A stretch of 64,000 bases of DNA from Kushneria phyllosphaerae (GCF_900312995.1 NZ_ONZI01000002.1:496001-560000), one strand, 5' to 3'; positions 37,546 to 47,633 are shown, counted from the first letter of the stretch. Notes: generated from the letters alone by a model not told the origin. Made by a program: numbers and translations.

Positions 37546-37573
37546 CGATGCGGCATGAGGCAATGCCGCATCG
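37546..37573 (-). terminator. stem-loop after ltaE
   Basis: CGATGCGGCAT-GAGGCA-ATGCCGCATCG, 11 bp perfect, 26 nt downstream of the ltaE stop. It lacks a T tract in either direction, so it may be an RNA-stabilising or pause element instead of a full intrinsic terminator. Confidence 0.6.
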
Positions 37574-37599
37574 GTGTCAGGAAAGATGCCTTATCAATA

Positions 37600-38697
37600 T
37601 CACTGTTGATCGTGTTGTGCCAGTGCCTGGCGAAGGTCAGCCACCAGTGCGTCGATCAGTGTCTCGGACGTGTTCCAGCTACAGACAAAGCGAACACCGC
37701 CCTCCCCTATAAAGGTATAAAACGTCCATCCGCAATCGCGCAAGTACTGTTGTGCCAGAGCAGGCACTTCAAGAAAGACGCTGTTGGCCTGCACGGGAAA
37801 CATGACCTCAACACCTTCGATATCACGCACGCCGTTGACCAGGCGCCTTGCCATGGCATTGGCATGGCGGGCATTGGCAAGCCAAACATCATTTTCCAGA
37901 AGCCCAAGCCAGGGCGCACTGACAAACCGCATCTTGGAGGCCAGCTGCCCGGCCTGCTTGCAGCGGTATTCAAAATCACGCGCCAGCTCACGATCAAAAA
38001 AGACGATGGCTTCACCGAAGGCCAGACCATTTTTGGTGCCTGAAAAACACAGGACATCCACGCCGGCCTTCCAGGTCATCTCGGCAGGCGTCACATTCAG
38101 CGAGGCGCAGGCGTTGGCAAAGCGAGCGCCATCCATGTGGATTCTAAGATCGTGTTGATCCGCCACCTCACGAATGGCCTGTAGCTCCTCTAGAGAGTAG
38201 AGCGTCCCCACCTCGGTGGCCTGAGTGATGGACACCACTTTGGGGCGCGGGTAGTGAATATCGTTGCGCCGTGTCACGACGCTGGCAATGCCTTCAGGCG
38301 TGAGCTTGCCCATGGGTGTATCCACCGGCAAAAGCTTTGAACCATTGGAAAAAAATTCCGGCCCACCGCACTCGTCGGTCTCGATATGCGCCAGCTGATG
38401 GCAGATGACACCATGATAGGACTGGCAAAGGGAAGCCAGCGCCAGAGAATTGGCCGCGGTCCCGTTGAAGACGAAAAATATTTCGCAGTCTGCCTCAAAA
38501 AGCGTTCTGAAATGGCTCGATGCGCGCTCGGTCCAGACATCGTTGCCGTAGGCCAGGTCATCCTGCTCGTTGGCCTGAAGCAGATAATGCATGGCCTCGG
38601 GACAGATGCCCGATGTGTTGTCGCTGGCCAGAAAACGCGGAGATGCAATGGCAATGTCGCTGGTGGCGACAGTATTGCTGAAAACCGGGGTAGTCAT
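37600..38697 (-). CDS. ltaE: low-specificity L-threonine aldolase
   Basis: 365 residues from the ATG at 38697 with CAGGACA upstream; a further in-frame ATG at 38769 is less likely. PLP fold-type I enzyme: LASDNTSGICPEAMHYLLQAN near the start, HMDGARFANACASL and the Schiff-base lysine in FSGTKNGLAFGEA. It cleaves threonine and allo-threonine to glycine and acetaldehyde. The N-terminal segment and motifs place it in the Pseudomonas-type branch. Single-gene unit, between the tRNA array and prkA. Confidence 0.92.
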   Translation of the reverse strand: MTTPVFSNTVATSDIAIASPRFLASDNTSGICPEAMHYLLQANEQDDLAYGNDVWTERASSHFRTLFEADCEIFFVFNGTAANSLALASLCQSYHGVICHQLAHIETDECGGPEFFSNGSKLLPVDTPMGKLTPEGIASVVTRRNDIHYPRPKVVSITQATEVGTLYSLEELQAIREVADQHDLRIHMDGARFANACASLNVTPAEMTWKAGVDVLCFSGTKNGLAFGEAIVFFDRELARDFEYRCKQAGQLASKMRFVSAPWLGLLENDVWLANARHANAMARRLVNGVRDIEGVEVMFPVQANSVFLEVPALAQQYLRDCGWTFYTFIGEGGVRFVCSWNTSETLIDALVADLRQALAQHDQQ

Positions 38698-38847
38698 GTT
38701 GAGGTTGTCCTGCTGATTGTTATCGGCTTGCCGATCGAGGATCACTCGATCCATGGCATGACAATTCAAGCATGCCGCGCGCAGCAGAGACTGGCAAGCC
38801 GATATACCGCAAACAACGTCCGCATGGCATTACAGAAACAACGCGTC

Positions 38848-38887
38848 ATCAGGCAGAACGGAATCAGGCAGAACGGAATCAGGCAGA
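38848..38887. repeat. short tandem repeat, 15 nt unit, 2.7 copies
   Basis: ATCAGGCAGAACGGA occurs twice in direct succession, then ATCAGGCAGA. It lies in the gene-free 270 bp between ltaE and the tRNA array. No feature is otherwise seen in that gap. Confidence 0.85.
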
Positions 38888-38967
38888 CATGACAGTGATC
38901 ATGCAGGAAGAACAATTAAAACAGGAATGGGTTTTGCAGGAGAGAAAGCAATCAACGTTCAAGCGAA

Positions 38968-39044
38968 TGGCGGACTGGACGGGACTTGAACCCGCGACCT
39001 CCGGCGTGACAGGCCGGCATTCTAACCAACTGAACTACCAGTCC
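38968..39044 (-). tRNA. tRNA-Asp(GTC), copy 3 in transcript order
   Basis: 77 nt with CCA. Acceptor GGACTGG/CCAGTCC, discriminator G, anticodon arm CCGGC-CTGTCAC-GCCGG giving GTC. Confidence 0.97.
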
Positions 39045-39082
39045 GCATACACTTGCAACATCAGATCATCTTTGGAAGATGA

Positions 39083-39158
39083 TGGTGGGTGGTACTGGGC
39101 TCGAACCAGTGACCCCCAGCTTGTAAGGCTGGTGCTCTTCCAACTGAGCTAACCACCC
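39083..39158 (-). tRNA. tRNA-Val(TAC), copy 2 in transcript order
   Basis: 76 nt with CCA. Acceptor GGGTGGT/ACCACCC, anticodon arm CCAGC-CTTACAA-GCTGG giving TAC, T loop TTCGAGC. Confidence 0.97.
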
Positions 39159-39177
39159 GATAGTACGACAGTTTCGA

Positions 39178-39254
39178 TGGCGGACTGGACGGGACTTGAA
39201 CCCGCGACCTCCGGCGTGACAGGCCGGCATTCTAACCAACTGAACTACCAGTCC
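39178..39254 (-). tRNA. tRNA-Asp(GTC), copy 2 in transcript order
   Basis: 77 nt, same sequence as the copy at 38968-39044, including CCA. Confidence 0.97.
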
Positions 39255-39288
39255 AACGACTATCGAAATATTACTGTACCCAGAGATT

Positions 39289-39365
39289 TGGCGGACTGGA
39301 CGGGACTTGAACCCGCGACCTCCGGCGTGACAGGCCGGCATTCTAACCAACTGAACTACCAGTCC
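39289..39365 (-). tRNA. tRNA-Asp(GTC), copy 1 in transcript order
   Basis: 77 nt, same sequence as the other two Asp copies, including CCA. Confidence 0.97.
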
Positions 39366-39404
39366 GCAACCCTGATTACAGCAACATGACCTTATCAAAA
39401 ATGA

Positions 39405-39480
39405 TGGTGGGTGGTACTGGGCTCGAACCAGTGACCCCCAGCTTGTAAGGCTGGTGCTCTTCCAACTGAGCTAACCACCC
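39405..39480 (-). tRNA. tRNA-Val(TAC), copy 1 in transcript order
   Basis: 76 nt, same sequence as the copy at 39083-39158. First gene of the array Val-Asp-Asp-Val-Asp. Confidence 0.97.
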
Positions 39481-39497
39481 GGGTCATGTGGCGCTGC

Positions 39498-39525
39498 ATT
39501 CTACCGATCATTGCAGGAAAGTCAA
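39498..39525 (-). promoter_or_regulatory. promoter of the Val/Asp tRNA array
   Basis: On the minus strand TTGACT (39525-39520), 16 nt spacer, TAGAAT (39503-39498), ending 17 nt before the first tRNA-Val. Near-consensus sigma-70 elements. Confidence 0.75.
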
Positions 39526-39551
39526 ACACTTCCAGAACAAAAGCGGCAAAT

Positions 39552-40433
39552 TCATGACAGCGGCGTATCGGCATCCTGCGCCATGAGGTTAATCGTATCG
39601 ATGCGATCCCGCTGCATCAGACGCTGTTTTTCCTCGAGACCGTGGAAATCGAACAGGTCACGATCTGCCAGCTGAGAAGGCGCCACATTGGTCAGTGCCT
39701 TGAACATGGTATCCACTCGCCCGGGATGCTTGCGCTCCCAGTCTGCCAGCATTTCCTTGACGACCTGACGCTGCAGATTTTCCTGACTGCCACACAGATT
39801 GCACGGAATGATGGGAAAGGCCATTGCTTCGGAAAACCGGACAATATCGGCCTCCGAGCAGTAGGCCATCGGGCGGATCACGATATTTTTGCCGTCATCG
39901 GAGAGCAGCTTGGGCGGCATCGACTTGAGCGAGCCCCCGAAAAACATGTTGAGAAAAAGGGTTTCCAGCATGTCATCACGGTGATGACCCAGGGCGATCT
40001 TGTTGGCCCCGATTTCTTCGGCAAAGCCATACAGCGTGCCGCGGCGCAGCCGTGAACACAGCCCGCAGGTCGTTTTGCCCTCGGGCACCTTCTCCTTGAC
40101 GATCGAATAGGTATCGCGCTCGACGATGTGATATTCGATGCCCTGTTGTTCCAGATACGCCGGCAGCACATGCTCGGGGAAGCCGGGCTGCTTTTGATCC
40201 ATATTGACGGCCACCAGCTCGAAATTCACCGGCGCATTGCGCTGAAGATTGCGAAGAATCTCGAGCATGGTGTAGGAATCCTTGCCACCGGAAAGGCACA
40301 CCATCACCCTGTCGCCCTCGTTGATCATGGCGTAGTCGATAATGGCGTTGCCGACATGGCGGCGAAGGCGCTTTTGAAGCTTGTCTAATTCCCGCTTCTG
40401 GCGGGTATTCACGGACTGATCAAGTTCTTGCAT
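39552..40433 (-). CDS. ttcA: tRNA 2-thiocytidine(32) synthetase TtcA
   Basis: 293 residues. PP-loop SGGKDS at residues 48-53 for ATP activation, first CxxC at Cys123/Cys126 and second CxxC at Cys211/Cys214, the cysteines that bind the [4Fe-4S] cluster in Ttc[20 protein letters not shown] near residue 149 is also conserved. It thiolates cytidine 32 of a subset of tRNAs in the cytoplasm. It precedes the tRNA Val/Asp array on the same strand. Confidence 0.95.
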   Translation of the reverse strand: MQELDQSVNTRQKRELDKLQKRLRRHVGNAIIDYAMINEGDRVMVCLSGGKDSYTMLEILRNLQRNAPVNFELVAVNMDQKQPGFPEHVLPAYLEQQGIEYHIVERDTYSIVKEKVPEGKTTCGLCSRLRRGTLYGFAEEIGANKIALGHHRDDMLETLFLNMFFGGSLKSMPPKLLSDDGKNIVIRPMAYCSEADIVRFSEAMAFPIIPCNLCGSQENLQRQVVKEMLADWERKHPGRVDTMFKALTNVAPSQLADRDLFDFHGLEEKQRLMQRDRIDTINLMAQDADTPLS

Positions 40434-40621
40434 GGAGATGACTTCAGATTAATGCGACATTGGCGCTACTTTATCATCGCCGTCTGGTACAGGCGAAGCC
40501 CCGGCACGTTATGCGGGGGCTGAAGGGGCGATAGCACGCCGGCAAACACCGGCGCGTTATCGGTATTTCAAGGCTGCCACCATGAAGCAGCCATTACGCG
40601 GGTCAGGCAAGGATTTTCACG

Positions 40622-43600
40622 ATGTTCCAGGGCTGGTTACTGCTCACCATCTCGCTGTTATACATCGCCACCCTCTTTGGCATTGCCTGGCGGGGTGACC
40701 AGCGTGCCAGAAGGCTTGGGCCGGCAAAGCGGCGACCGTTGGTCTACAGTCTGGCCCTGGCCGTGTACTGCACCTCATGGACCTTCTACGGCAGTGTGGG
40801 TCAGGTGGCCAACTCGGGTCTTCAATACCTCAGCGTTTTTCTGGGCCCCATCCTGGCCTTTTTGCTGTTCTGGCCCATCCTGACCAAGATGATTCGCGTC
40901 GCCAAGCGACAAAATATCACCTCGATCGCCGATTTTATTGCATCTCGCTACGGCAAGACCCAGGCACTGGCGGCACTGGCCAGCCTGGTCGCCCTGCTGG
41001 GCACCCTTCCCTACCTGGCCCTGCAGCTCAAGGCCATGGCAGCCAGTTTTACAGTGCTGACCGCCAACAATGACATTGTGCGCTCTCCCATTCTCGGCGA
41101 TACCGCCTTTTATGTGGCCGCGCTCATGGCGCTGTTTGCCATTTTGTTCGGTACACGACACACCGATGCCACCGAGCATCACGAAGGATTGATTCAGGCC
41201 ATTGCCTTTGAGTCCGTGGTCAAGCTCGGCGCCTTCGTGCTGCTGGGCGCCTTGATCACCTGGGGCGCCTTTGACGGTCTGGGTGAGCTTTCAAGCCGCG
41301 CGGTGCATGATCTTTCCGCCGGCAGTCATTTCAGCAGCGCCAGCTTCGGCCAGGGCTTCTGGACCCAGACGCTGCTGGCCATGCTGGCCGTGTTCTGCAT
41401 TCCCCGTCAGTTCCACGTCACCGTGGTTGAAAACACCAGTACCGACGACACCGCCCGAGCCCGCTGGCTTTTTCCGCTGTACCTGGTGGCGGCCGGTTTT
41501 TTCGTGCTCCCGCTGGCCGTGGCCGCCCTGACCCTGTTTGAAGGCCAGGGGCTTGATCCGGATACGTGGGTATTGCACCTCGCCATGGCACTGGACCAGC
41601 CCTGGCTGGTCATGGTCACGTTCATTGGCGGGTTTGCGGCCGCCAGCGGCATGGTCATCATGGCCGCCGTAACCCTGTCCATCATGATCTCCAACGAAGT
41701 TGTCATTCCCCTGCTGCTGCGCTTCAAGGGGTTTGACGCGCGCCACGGCGATTATGCCCGCTGGGTACTGCGTATCCGCCGACTTATCATTGTGCTGACG
41801 CTGGCGCTGGCTTACGGTTTTTACAAGCTCACCGCCCCTTCCAGCTCGCTGGCAAGCCTTGGGGTACTGTCACTGGCAGCGCTGGCGCAGCTGGCCCCGG
41901 CACTGATCGGCGGGCTTTACTGGAAACGAGGCAACCGTCTGGGCGTCAGCCTGGGGCTGCTGCTGGGCTTTCTGATATGGGCCTACACCCTGCTGCTGCC
42001 CACACTGGTACGCACGGGCCTTTTCTCCTTTCCCATCGATGCAGGCCCGATGGGTCTGGAACTGCTCAGTCCCGCCAACCTGCTGGGCCTGTCTCTGGAT
42101 GACCCCATCACCCAGGGGGTACTGTTGTCGCTGGGCGTGAACCTTTTCTGCTACATCTTTTTCTCTCAGGTCACGCGACAGCGTGTGGTCGAGCGCATTC
42201 AGGCATCGTTGTTTGTCGACAGCGTGGCGTCTCACCAGACGCTGATCAATCGCCCATGGGGTGGCACAACGTCGGTGAGTGATCTCAAGTCCCTGTCCCG
42301 GCGCTTTCTCAACGAAGATCAGGTCGAACGCGCCTTCAATGACTATGGATGGCGCCATCATCAGCGCCTGGACCCGGGCATGCGCGCGTCGATCGATTTG
42401 ATCGGCTTTACCGAACGGCTTCTGGCCTCGGCCATCGGAGCCTCTTCGGCGCGCATCGTAATGAACTCGGCCCTTTCGGGACGGGACGTGTCGATTTCTG
42501 ATGTCGTCTCCATCGTCGATGAAGCCTCTCAGGTGCTCGAGTTCAACCGATCCCTTTTGCAGGCCACCATCGAGAACATCAATCAGGGCGTGATGGTGGT
42601 GGATCACAAGCTGCGCATCGTGGTCTGGAACCAGCGCTATCTGGAGCTGTTTCGCTTTCCTGACCACCTGATTCATGTCGGCGAACCCATCGAGCGCATC
42701 TTTTTATATAACGCCGAGCACGGTGAATATGGCCCCGGCGACCCGCAGGAACATGTGCGCCTGTTGATGGACAATATTCGCGGTGGCCAGGCGCATCACT
42801 ATCAGCGCTATCGACAGGACGACAGCGTGCTCGACATCCATGGCAACCCCATGGTGGGCGGCGGTTTTGTTTATACCTATCAGGATGTTACCGACCAGAA
42901 GCGCACCGAAGAGGCGCTGATCCGCTCGGAAAACAACATCCGTATCTATACCGACAATGTGCCGGCGCTGATCGCCTATTTTGATCGCGACTGTCACTAC
43001 CTCTTTACCAATCGCGCCTATGAAACCGCCATGGAGGTGGATCGACTGCAGGCCATTGGCAAGCGTGCCGAAGACGTCATGACCGCCAGTACATGGAAAC
43101 TGCGCGCCCCCTGGATGCAGCGGGCACTCGGCGGTGAACGCGTCTCGTGGGAGCTCTCCCTGCTCGACCGTGAAGGCGGGACACGCTATATGCTGGCCAC
43201 CTATACGCCCCATGTCGGAGAAGCAGGCCGGGTACTGGGGTTTTTCGCGCTGTATCAGGACATTACCGAGCGTCGGCTGGCAGAGATCGCTCTCAAGGAA
43301 ACCAACGAACATCTTGAGGAGCGCGTGCGTGAGCGAACCCGGGAACTGTCAGAGGTCAACATTGCACTGCGTCAGGAAAACCGGGTGCGCTCGGAAGCAG
43401 AACTGGCGCTGCGACAGGCCAAGCAGGTTGCCGAAACCGCCAACGCTTCCAAGACACGCTTTCTCGCCGCAGCCAGCCATGATTTGCTCCAGCCGCTCAA
43501 TGCTGCGCGGCTATTCACTTCTGCGCTGACCCAGCGCCTAGCAGAGAGCGAACATCACGACACGCTGGTCCACATCGACAACTCACTTCAAGCGGCAGAG

Positions 43601-44563
43601 GAGCTGCTGGGCACGCTTCTGGACATCTCCAAGCTGGATGCCGGCGCCCTGACCCCTCGACGTCAGGTGTTTGCCCTCAATGAGATTCTGAGCCCTCTGT
43701 ATGCGGAGTTTTCGGTCATGGCTCTGGATCGCGGGCTGGACTTGGACATGGTCGAAACGGGCACCGTGATCGACAGTGATCCGCAGATGCTCAGACGCAT
43801 CATTCAGAACTTCCTCTCCAATGCCCTGCGCTATACCCAGCACGGTCGTGTCCTGCTGGGCTGTCGCCGCCGGGGCGAGAATCTATCGATCGAAGTCTGG
43901 GATACCGGACCCGGCATTCCGGAGTCACGTCAGTCCGAGATTTTTCAGGAGTTTCGGCGACTGGATCAAAAGTCCCGCCACCGGGAAAGTGAAAAGGGGC
44001 TGGGGCTGGGCCTTTCGATCGCCGATCGGATGGCGCGAGTGCTCGATCACCCGATCACCATTCACTCGCGGGAAGGTCACGGCACGGTCTTTGCCCTTGG
44101 CGTGCCGCTCAAGCGAGGCGCGGTACTCACTCGCCAGGAAACTCAGGCCGCTCAGAAAAGCGCCGGCAATCGCATTCGCGGTGCACGTATCATCTGTATC
44201 GATAATGAGACCATGACGCTTGAAGGCATGAAGGCGATGCTGGAAGGTTGGGAGTGCGAGGTGTTTACGGCCACCTCGATCGGCGGCGCCCGCTCGGTAG
44301 TACGCAACATGACCGGCGAGCCCGATATCATTCTGGCCGATTACCATCTGGACAACGAAGTCACCGGACTGATGGCGCTGGAGTCGCTTGCCGAGCGCTT
44401 TACCGGAGATGTGCCCGGTATCGTGATCACGGCTGACCGTACTGAAGAGGTGGCTGATCTGATTCGCAGAGCGGGCTATCACCTGCTGAACAAGCCGGTG
44501 CGACCGGCGGCACTGCGTGCGCTGCTGACCCGAACCCTTCAGGCCAACCGCCGTATGAACTGA
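40622..44563 (+). CDS. crbS: CrbS-type sensor: solute:Na+ symporter domain fused to hybrid histidine kinase
   Basis: 1313 residues. About 1-510: twelve to thirteen membrane helices of the SLC5/SSS fold (YCTSWTFYGSVGQVAN near 45). Then a STAC-like linker, PAS about 640-760, PAS about 770-890, and a coiled coil (ERVRERTRELSEVN) near 900. HisKA has ASHDLLQPLNA with phospho-acceptor His953, HATPase has the N box NFLSNALRYT near 1062 and GLGLGLSIADRM, and the receiver has Asp1240 in ILADYHLD. This plan matches CrbS of Vibrio and MxtR of Pseudomonas, which with CrbR/ErdR switch on acs for acetate use. Convergent crbR and acs next door support it. Inner membrane. Confidence 0.88.
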   Translation: MFQGWLLLTISLLYIATLFGIAWRGDQRARRLGPAKRRPLVYSLALAVYCTSWTFYGSVGQVANSGLQYLSVFLGPILAFLLFWPILTKMIRVAKRQNITSIADFIASRYGKTQALAALASLVALLGTLPYLALQLKAMAASFTVLTANNDIVRSPILGDTAFYVAALMALFAILFGTRHTDATEHHEGLIQAIAFESVVKLGAFVLLGALITWGAFDGLGELSSRAVHDLSAGSHFSSASFGQGFWTQTLLAMLAVFCIPRQFHVTVVENTSTDDTARARWLFPLYLVAAGFFVLPLAVAALTLFEGQGLDPDTWVLHLAMALDQPWLVMVTFIGGFAAASGMVIMAAVTLSIMISNEVVIPLLLRFKGFDARHGDYARWVLRIRRLIIVLTLALAYGFYKLTAPSSSLASLGVLSLAALAQLAPALIGGLYWKRGNRLGVSLGLLLGFLIWAYTLLLPTLVRTGLFSFPIDAGPMGLELLSPANLLGLSLDDPITQGVLLSLGVNLFCYIFFSQVTRQRVVERIQASLFVDSVASHQTLINRPWGGTTSVSDLKSLSRRFLNEDQVERAFNDYGWRHHQRLDPGMRASIDLIGFTERLLASAIGASSARIVMNSALSGRDVSISDVVSIVDEASQVLEFNRSLLQATIENINQGVMVVDHKLRIVVWNQRYLELFRFPDHLIHVGEPIERIFLYNAEHGEYGPGDPQEHVRLLMDNIRGGQAHHYQRYRQDDSVLDIHGNPMVGGGFVYTYQDVTDQKRTEEALIRSENNIRIYTDNVPALIAYFDRDCHYLFTNRAYETAMEVDRLQAIGKRAEDVMTASTWKLRAPWMQRALGGERVSWELSLLDREGGTRYMLATYTPHVGEAGRVLGFFALYQDITERRLAEIALKETNEHLEERVRERTRELSEVNIALRQENRVRSEAELALRQAKQVAETANASKTRFLAAASHDLLQPLNAARLFTSALTQRLAESEHHDTLVHIDNSLQAAEELLGTLLDISKLDAGALTPRRQVFALNEILSPLYAEFSVMALDRGLDLDMVETGTVIDSDPQMLRRIIQNFLSNALRYTQHGRVLLGCRRRGENLSIEVWDTGPGIPESRQSEIFQEFRRLDQKSRHRESEKGLGLGLSIADRMARVLDHPITIHSREGHGTVFALGVPLKRGAVLTRQETQAAQKSAGNRIRGARIICIDNETMTLEGMKAMLEGWECEVFTATSIGGARSVVRNMTGEPDIILADYHLDNEVTGLMALESLAERFTGDVPGIVITADRTEEVADLIRRAGYHLLNKPVRPAALRALLTRTLQANRRMN

Positions 44564-44586
44564 ACCGACACACCATCACAAGGCAC

Positions 44587-44616
44587 AAAAAAATCCCGGT
44601 CCATGCCGGGATTTTT
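44587..44616. terminator. bidirectional terminator between crbS and crbR
   Basis: AAAAAATCCCGG-TCCATG-CCGGGATTTTT: 7 bp GC-rich core with A tract before and T tract after on both strands. It sits between convergent genes. Confidence 0.95.
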
Positions 44617-44633
44617 AACAATCGAATTGGCGT

Positions 44634-45296
44634 TCAGTTTTCGACGCGTGAAGGCTCTACTTCCAGTTTCTGGGCCGCGATCACCGCCTGCGTTCGCGAA
44701 TGAACACCCAGCTTGCGTAAAATCGCCGTGACATGTGCCTTGATGGTCGCCTCGGAAACATTGAGGTCGTAGGCAATCTGCTTGTTCAGCAGGCCTTCGG
44801 TCAGCATGTTAAGCACGCGAAACTGCTGCGGCGTCAGTGATGCGATCGCCGCGGCAAACTTGGCTTCTTCCTCATCACCGTCTCCCAGATAGTCAGCCAT
44901 TTCAGGCGGAAGCCATATCTCGCCATCAAGGATGGCACTGATGCCACCGGCGATCGTGTCCAGTGACGCCGACTTGGGAATAAAACCGGACGCCCCATAA
45001 TCAAGAGAGCGACGAACCACCTGTGGCTCTTCACTGCCCGAGATCACTGCCACGGGGATGTCAGGCATCTGTCCGCGCAGCTGAATCAGGCCTGAAAAAC
45101 CATGTGCACCGGGCATACGCAGATCCAGAAGAATCAGGTCAGCATCAGGATGGCGCGTAACGACCTCGATGGTGGCTTCCATGGTATCGGCTTCAACAAT
45201 TTCGGCATTGGCCGCTACCTGACGCAATGACTGCGTCAGCGCCGCACGGAACAAGGGGTGATCGTCTGCCACGATAAACTTCTGGGCAAAGGCCAT
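44634..45296 (-). CDS. crbR: LuxR-family response regulator, CrbR/ErdR-type
   Basis: 220 residues. Receiver domain 1-120 with the acidic pair Asp11/Asp12 and phospho-acceptor Asp58 in LILLDLRMPG. LuxR-type helix-turn-helix about 155-215 (LTPQQFRVLNMLTEGLLNKQIA, SEATIKAHVTAILRKLGV). Lies between its presumed sensor crbS (convergent) and acs (same strand, upstream); in Vibrio and Pseudomonas the orthologue activates acs. GGAGGAAACT lies directly before the ATG. The name is inferred from context plus domain plan. Confidence 0.85.
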   Translation of the reverse strand: MAFAQKFIVADDHPLFRAALTQSLRQVAANAEIVEADTMEATIEVVTRHPDADLILLDLRMPGAHGFSGLIQLRGQMPDIPVAVISGSEEPQVVRRSLDYGASGFIPKSASLDTIAGGISAILDGEIWLPPEMADYLGDGDEEEAKFAAAIASLTPQQFRVLNMLTEGLLNKQIAYDLNVSEATIKAHVTAILRKLGVHSRTQAVIAAQKLEVEPSRVEN

Positions 45297-45458
45297 GCAG
45301 TTTCCTCCAGGATTCCCCGTATCATTCAGGACGGCCCAGCCCCGGTCAAAACGCGGTCAGCCACGTCATCAGCAGTGCAAGGCCGAGCGTCATCATGCCA
45401 CCTGCCGATCATGTAACCAGCAATCTCAGCATGTTACCCCATGATTTTTTTATTTCCA

Positions 45459-45497
45459 AAATAAAACGTTAGCAACCGGTTCCCCGGCGCTAACGTT
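45459..45497 (-). terminator. rho-independent terminator after acs
   Basis: Read leftward: AACGTTAGC-G-CCGG-GGAA-CCGG-TT-GCTAACGTT then TTATTTT. A 9+4 bp two-part stem with a T-rich tail, 57 nt after the acs stop. Confidence 0.9.
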
Positions 45498-45553
45498 CAT
45501 TATGCGACAAGATGACGCGCTTGTCGTGATAGAGAAGCAGATGAGCATATTTG

Positions 45554-47497
45554 CTAGTGGTGAACGCGCTCCTTGATCAGGGCTTCCACAACGTCAGGAT
45601 CGGACAGCGTACTGATGTCGCCAAGGCCATCCACTTCGTTGGCGGCAATCTTGCGCAGAATGCGTCGCATGATCTTGCCGGAACGCGTCTTGGGCAGGCC
45701 CGGCGCCCACTGAATGGCATCCAGCTTGGCAATGGCCCCGATGTCGCGGCGCACAACCTCATTGAGCTCCTTGCTCAGCGCCTCACTGGGTTCGGTCCCC
45801 TGCATGAGGGTGATGTAGGCATAGATGCCCTGCCCCTTCATGTCATGAGGAAAGCCTACAACCGCTGCCTCGGCAACGGACGGATGCGCCACCAGTGCCG
45901 ATTCGATTTCGGCCGTGCCCATGCGGTGCCCGGAGACATTGAGGACATCATCGATACGCCCGGTAATCCAGTAATCCCCATCGGCATCGCGGTGCGCGCC
46001 ATCACCGGTGAAGTAGGCGCCGGGATGCATGCTGAAATAGGTTTCCTCGAAACGCTCATGGTTGCCCCAAATGGTACGCGCCTGACCCGGCCAGCTGCCT
46101 TCGATGACCAGACTGCCTTCGCCATCACCTTCAATGCGCTTGCCCTCGGCATCCATCAATGCCGGACGAATGCCGAAGAAAGGCCGCATGGCCGCGCCTG
46201 GCTTGACGTTTTCAACGTCGGTCAGGGGCGCCATCATGTGGCCACCGGTTTCGGTCTGCCACCAGGTATCCATGATCGGGCAGCGCCCGTTGCCAATAAT
46301 CTGGTGGCTGAAATGCCAGGCCTGCGGATTGATGGGCTCACCCACTGTCCCGATCAGGCGCAGCGAATCTCGTCGGCTGCTGTCCATGACATGATCGCCA
46401 TGGCCCATCATGGCGCGGATGGCCGTCGGCGAGGTATAGAAGATTGTAATGTTGTGCCGGTCAATCACCTCCCCGACACGACCATAATCTGGATAGCTCG
46501 GCACGCCTTCGAACATGACCGTTGTGGCACCGTTGGCCAGTGGCCCATACACCACATAGGAGTGACCGGTGACCCAGCCCACATCGGCAGCGCACCAGTA
46601 GACATCATCTTCACGCAGTCCAAAGATCTCCTGATGGGTCATGGCCGCATAAAGCAGATATCCCCCGGTGGTATGCATCAGGCCCTTGGGGGTGCCCGTA
46701 GACCCCGAAGTGTAAAGAATGAACAGGGGGTCCTCGGCGCCCATGGCCTCGGGCTCACACGCTACAGACTGCTCCTGCATCATCGCGCAGGCATCGATAT
46801 CGCGGGATTGCCAGTCGATGGGCTTGTCACCACAGGGAACAACCAGCACATGCTCGACGCACTCGGTACCCTTGATGGCCAGCGCCTCGTCGACGTTTTT
46901 CTTGAGCGGCACCTGCTTGCCACCGCGACGTGAAATATCGGCGGTAATCACCACGCGGGAGGCACAATCCGATATCCGTCCTGCCAGCGCCTCGGGCGAG
47001 AAGCCGCCAAACACCACTGAATGCACGGCACCTATACGTGCACACGCCAGCATGGCCATGGCCGCTTCCGGAATCATGGGCATGTACAGCGTGACGGTGT
47101 CGCCACGCCCTACCCCAAGCGCCTTGAGCATATTGGCAAACCGGCACGTCTGTTCGTGCAGTTCGCGATAGGTAATCACTCGCTGTTGATCGGGGTTATC
47201 GCCTTCCCAGAGGATGGCAGTCTTGTCACCGCGGCTTTCAAGATGACGATCCAGACAGTTGGCCGAGACATTGAGCACACCGTCCTCAAACCACTGAATA
47301 CGAGAGTGATTTTCGCCAAAATGCCCGTTGATGATCTTTTCAGGCGTGCGGATCCAGTCAAGGCGCTGCATCTCTTCACGCCAGAAGTCTTCAGGAGATT
47401 CGATCGAATAACGATAACGCTCGCGGTAGTCCTGCTCACTGATCGGGCTACGCAGCTTTTGTGCGGCACCTGCCATGGCTGGGGCAGTATGGCTCAT
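45554..47497 (-). CDS. acs: acetyl-CoA synthetase (AMP-forming)
   Basis: 647 residues, normal (E. coli 652). Adenylate-forming enzyme: [12 protein letters not shown] near residue 260, [13 protein letters not shown] near 412, and [11 protein letters not shown] with the catalytic, acetylation-sensitive Lys608. AAGGAGATGCGAC precedes the ATG. It makes acetyl-CoA from acetate, ATP and CoA through acetyl-AMP, the high-affinity route for scavenging acetate. Neighbouring crbS/crbR are its expected regulators. Confidence 0.97.
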   Translation of the reverse strand: MSHTAPAMAGAAQKLRSPISEQDYRERYRYSIESPEDFWREEMQRLDWIRTPEKIINGHFGENHSRIQWFEDGVLNVSANCLDRHLESRGDKTAILWEGDNPDQQRVITYRELHEQTCRFANMLKALGVGRGDTVTLYMPMIPEAAMAMLACARIGAVHSVVFGGFSPEALAGRISDCASRVVITADISRRGGKQVPLKKNVDEALAIKGTECVEHVLVVPCGDKPIDWQSRDIDACAMMQEQSVACEPEAMGAEDPLFILYTSGSTGTPKGLMHTTGGYLLYAAMTHQEIFGLREDDVYWCAADVGWVTGHSYVVYGPLANGATTVMFEGVPSYPDYGRVGEVIDRHNITIFYTSPTAIRAMMGHGDHVMDSSRRDSLRLIGTVGEPINPQAWHFSHQIIGNGRCPIMDTWWQTETGGHMMAPLTDVENVKPGAAMRPFFGIRPALMDAEGKRIEGDGEGSLVIEGSWPGQARTIWGNHERFEETYFSMHPGAYFTGDGAHRDADGDYWITGRIDDVLNVSGHRMGTAEIESALVAHPSVAEAAVVGFPHDMKGQGIYAYITLMQGTEPSEALSKELNEVVRRDIGAIAKLDAIQWAPGLPKTRSGKIMRRILRKIAANEVDGLGDISTLSDPDVVEALIKERVHH

Positions 47498-47633
47498 GTC
47501 GCATCTCCTTGATCTAATGGGTCACGCAGACCCACCATTGGATAGTGTGACCCATAGATTAGCGTCAGGCAGGGGCAGACTGACCATTAGACGATGGTCA
47601 CTGTTCGACCATTCTCTTTTCGTCTGAATCGGA

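Noticed and set aside
38968..39480. Regularly spaced near-identical repeats that could suggest a CRISPR array
   Set aside because: Each repeat folds as a full tRNA with CCA (Val or Asp); spacing and lengths do not fit CRISPR.
40537..40554. CGCCGG-CAAACA-CCGGCG hairpin before crbS as a terminator
   Set aside because: It lies upstream of crbS with no T tract on the plus strand, and ttcA is transcribed away from it; it could be a leader hairpin but nothing more can be said.
45551..46933. 460-residue open frame on the plus strand inside acs
   Set aside because: Antisense of acs; amino-acid use is typical of reverse-strand shadows.
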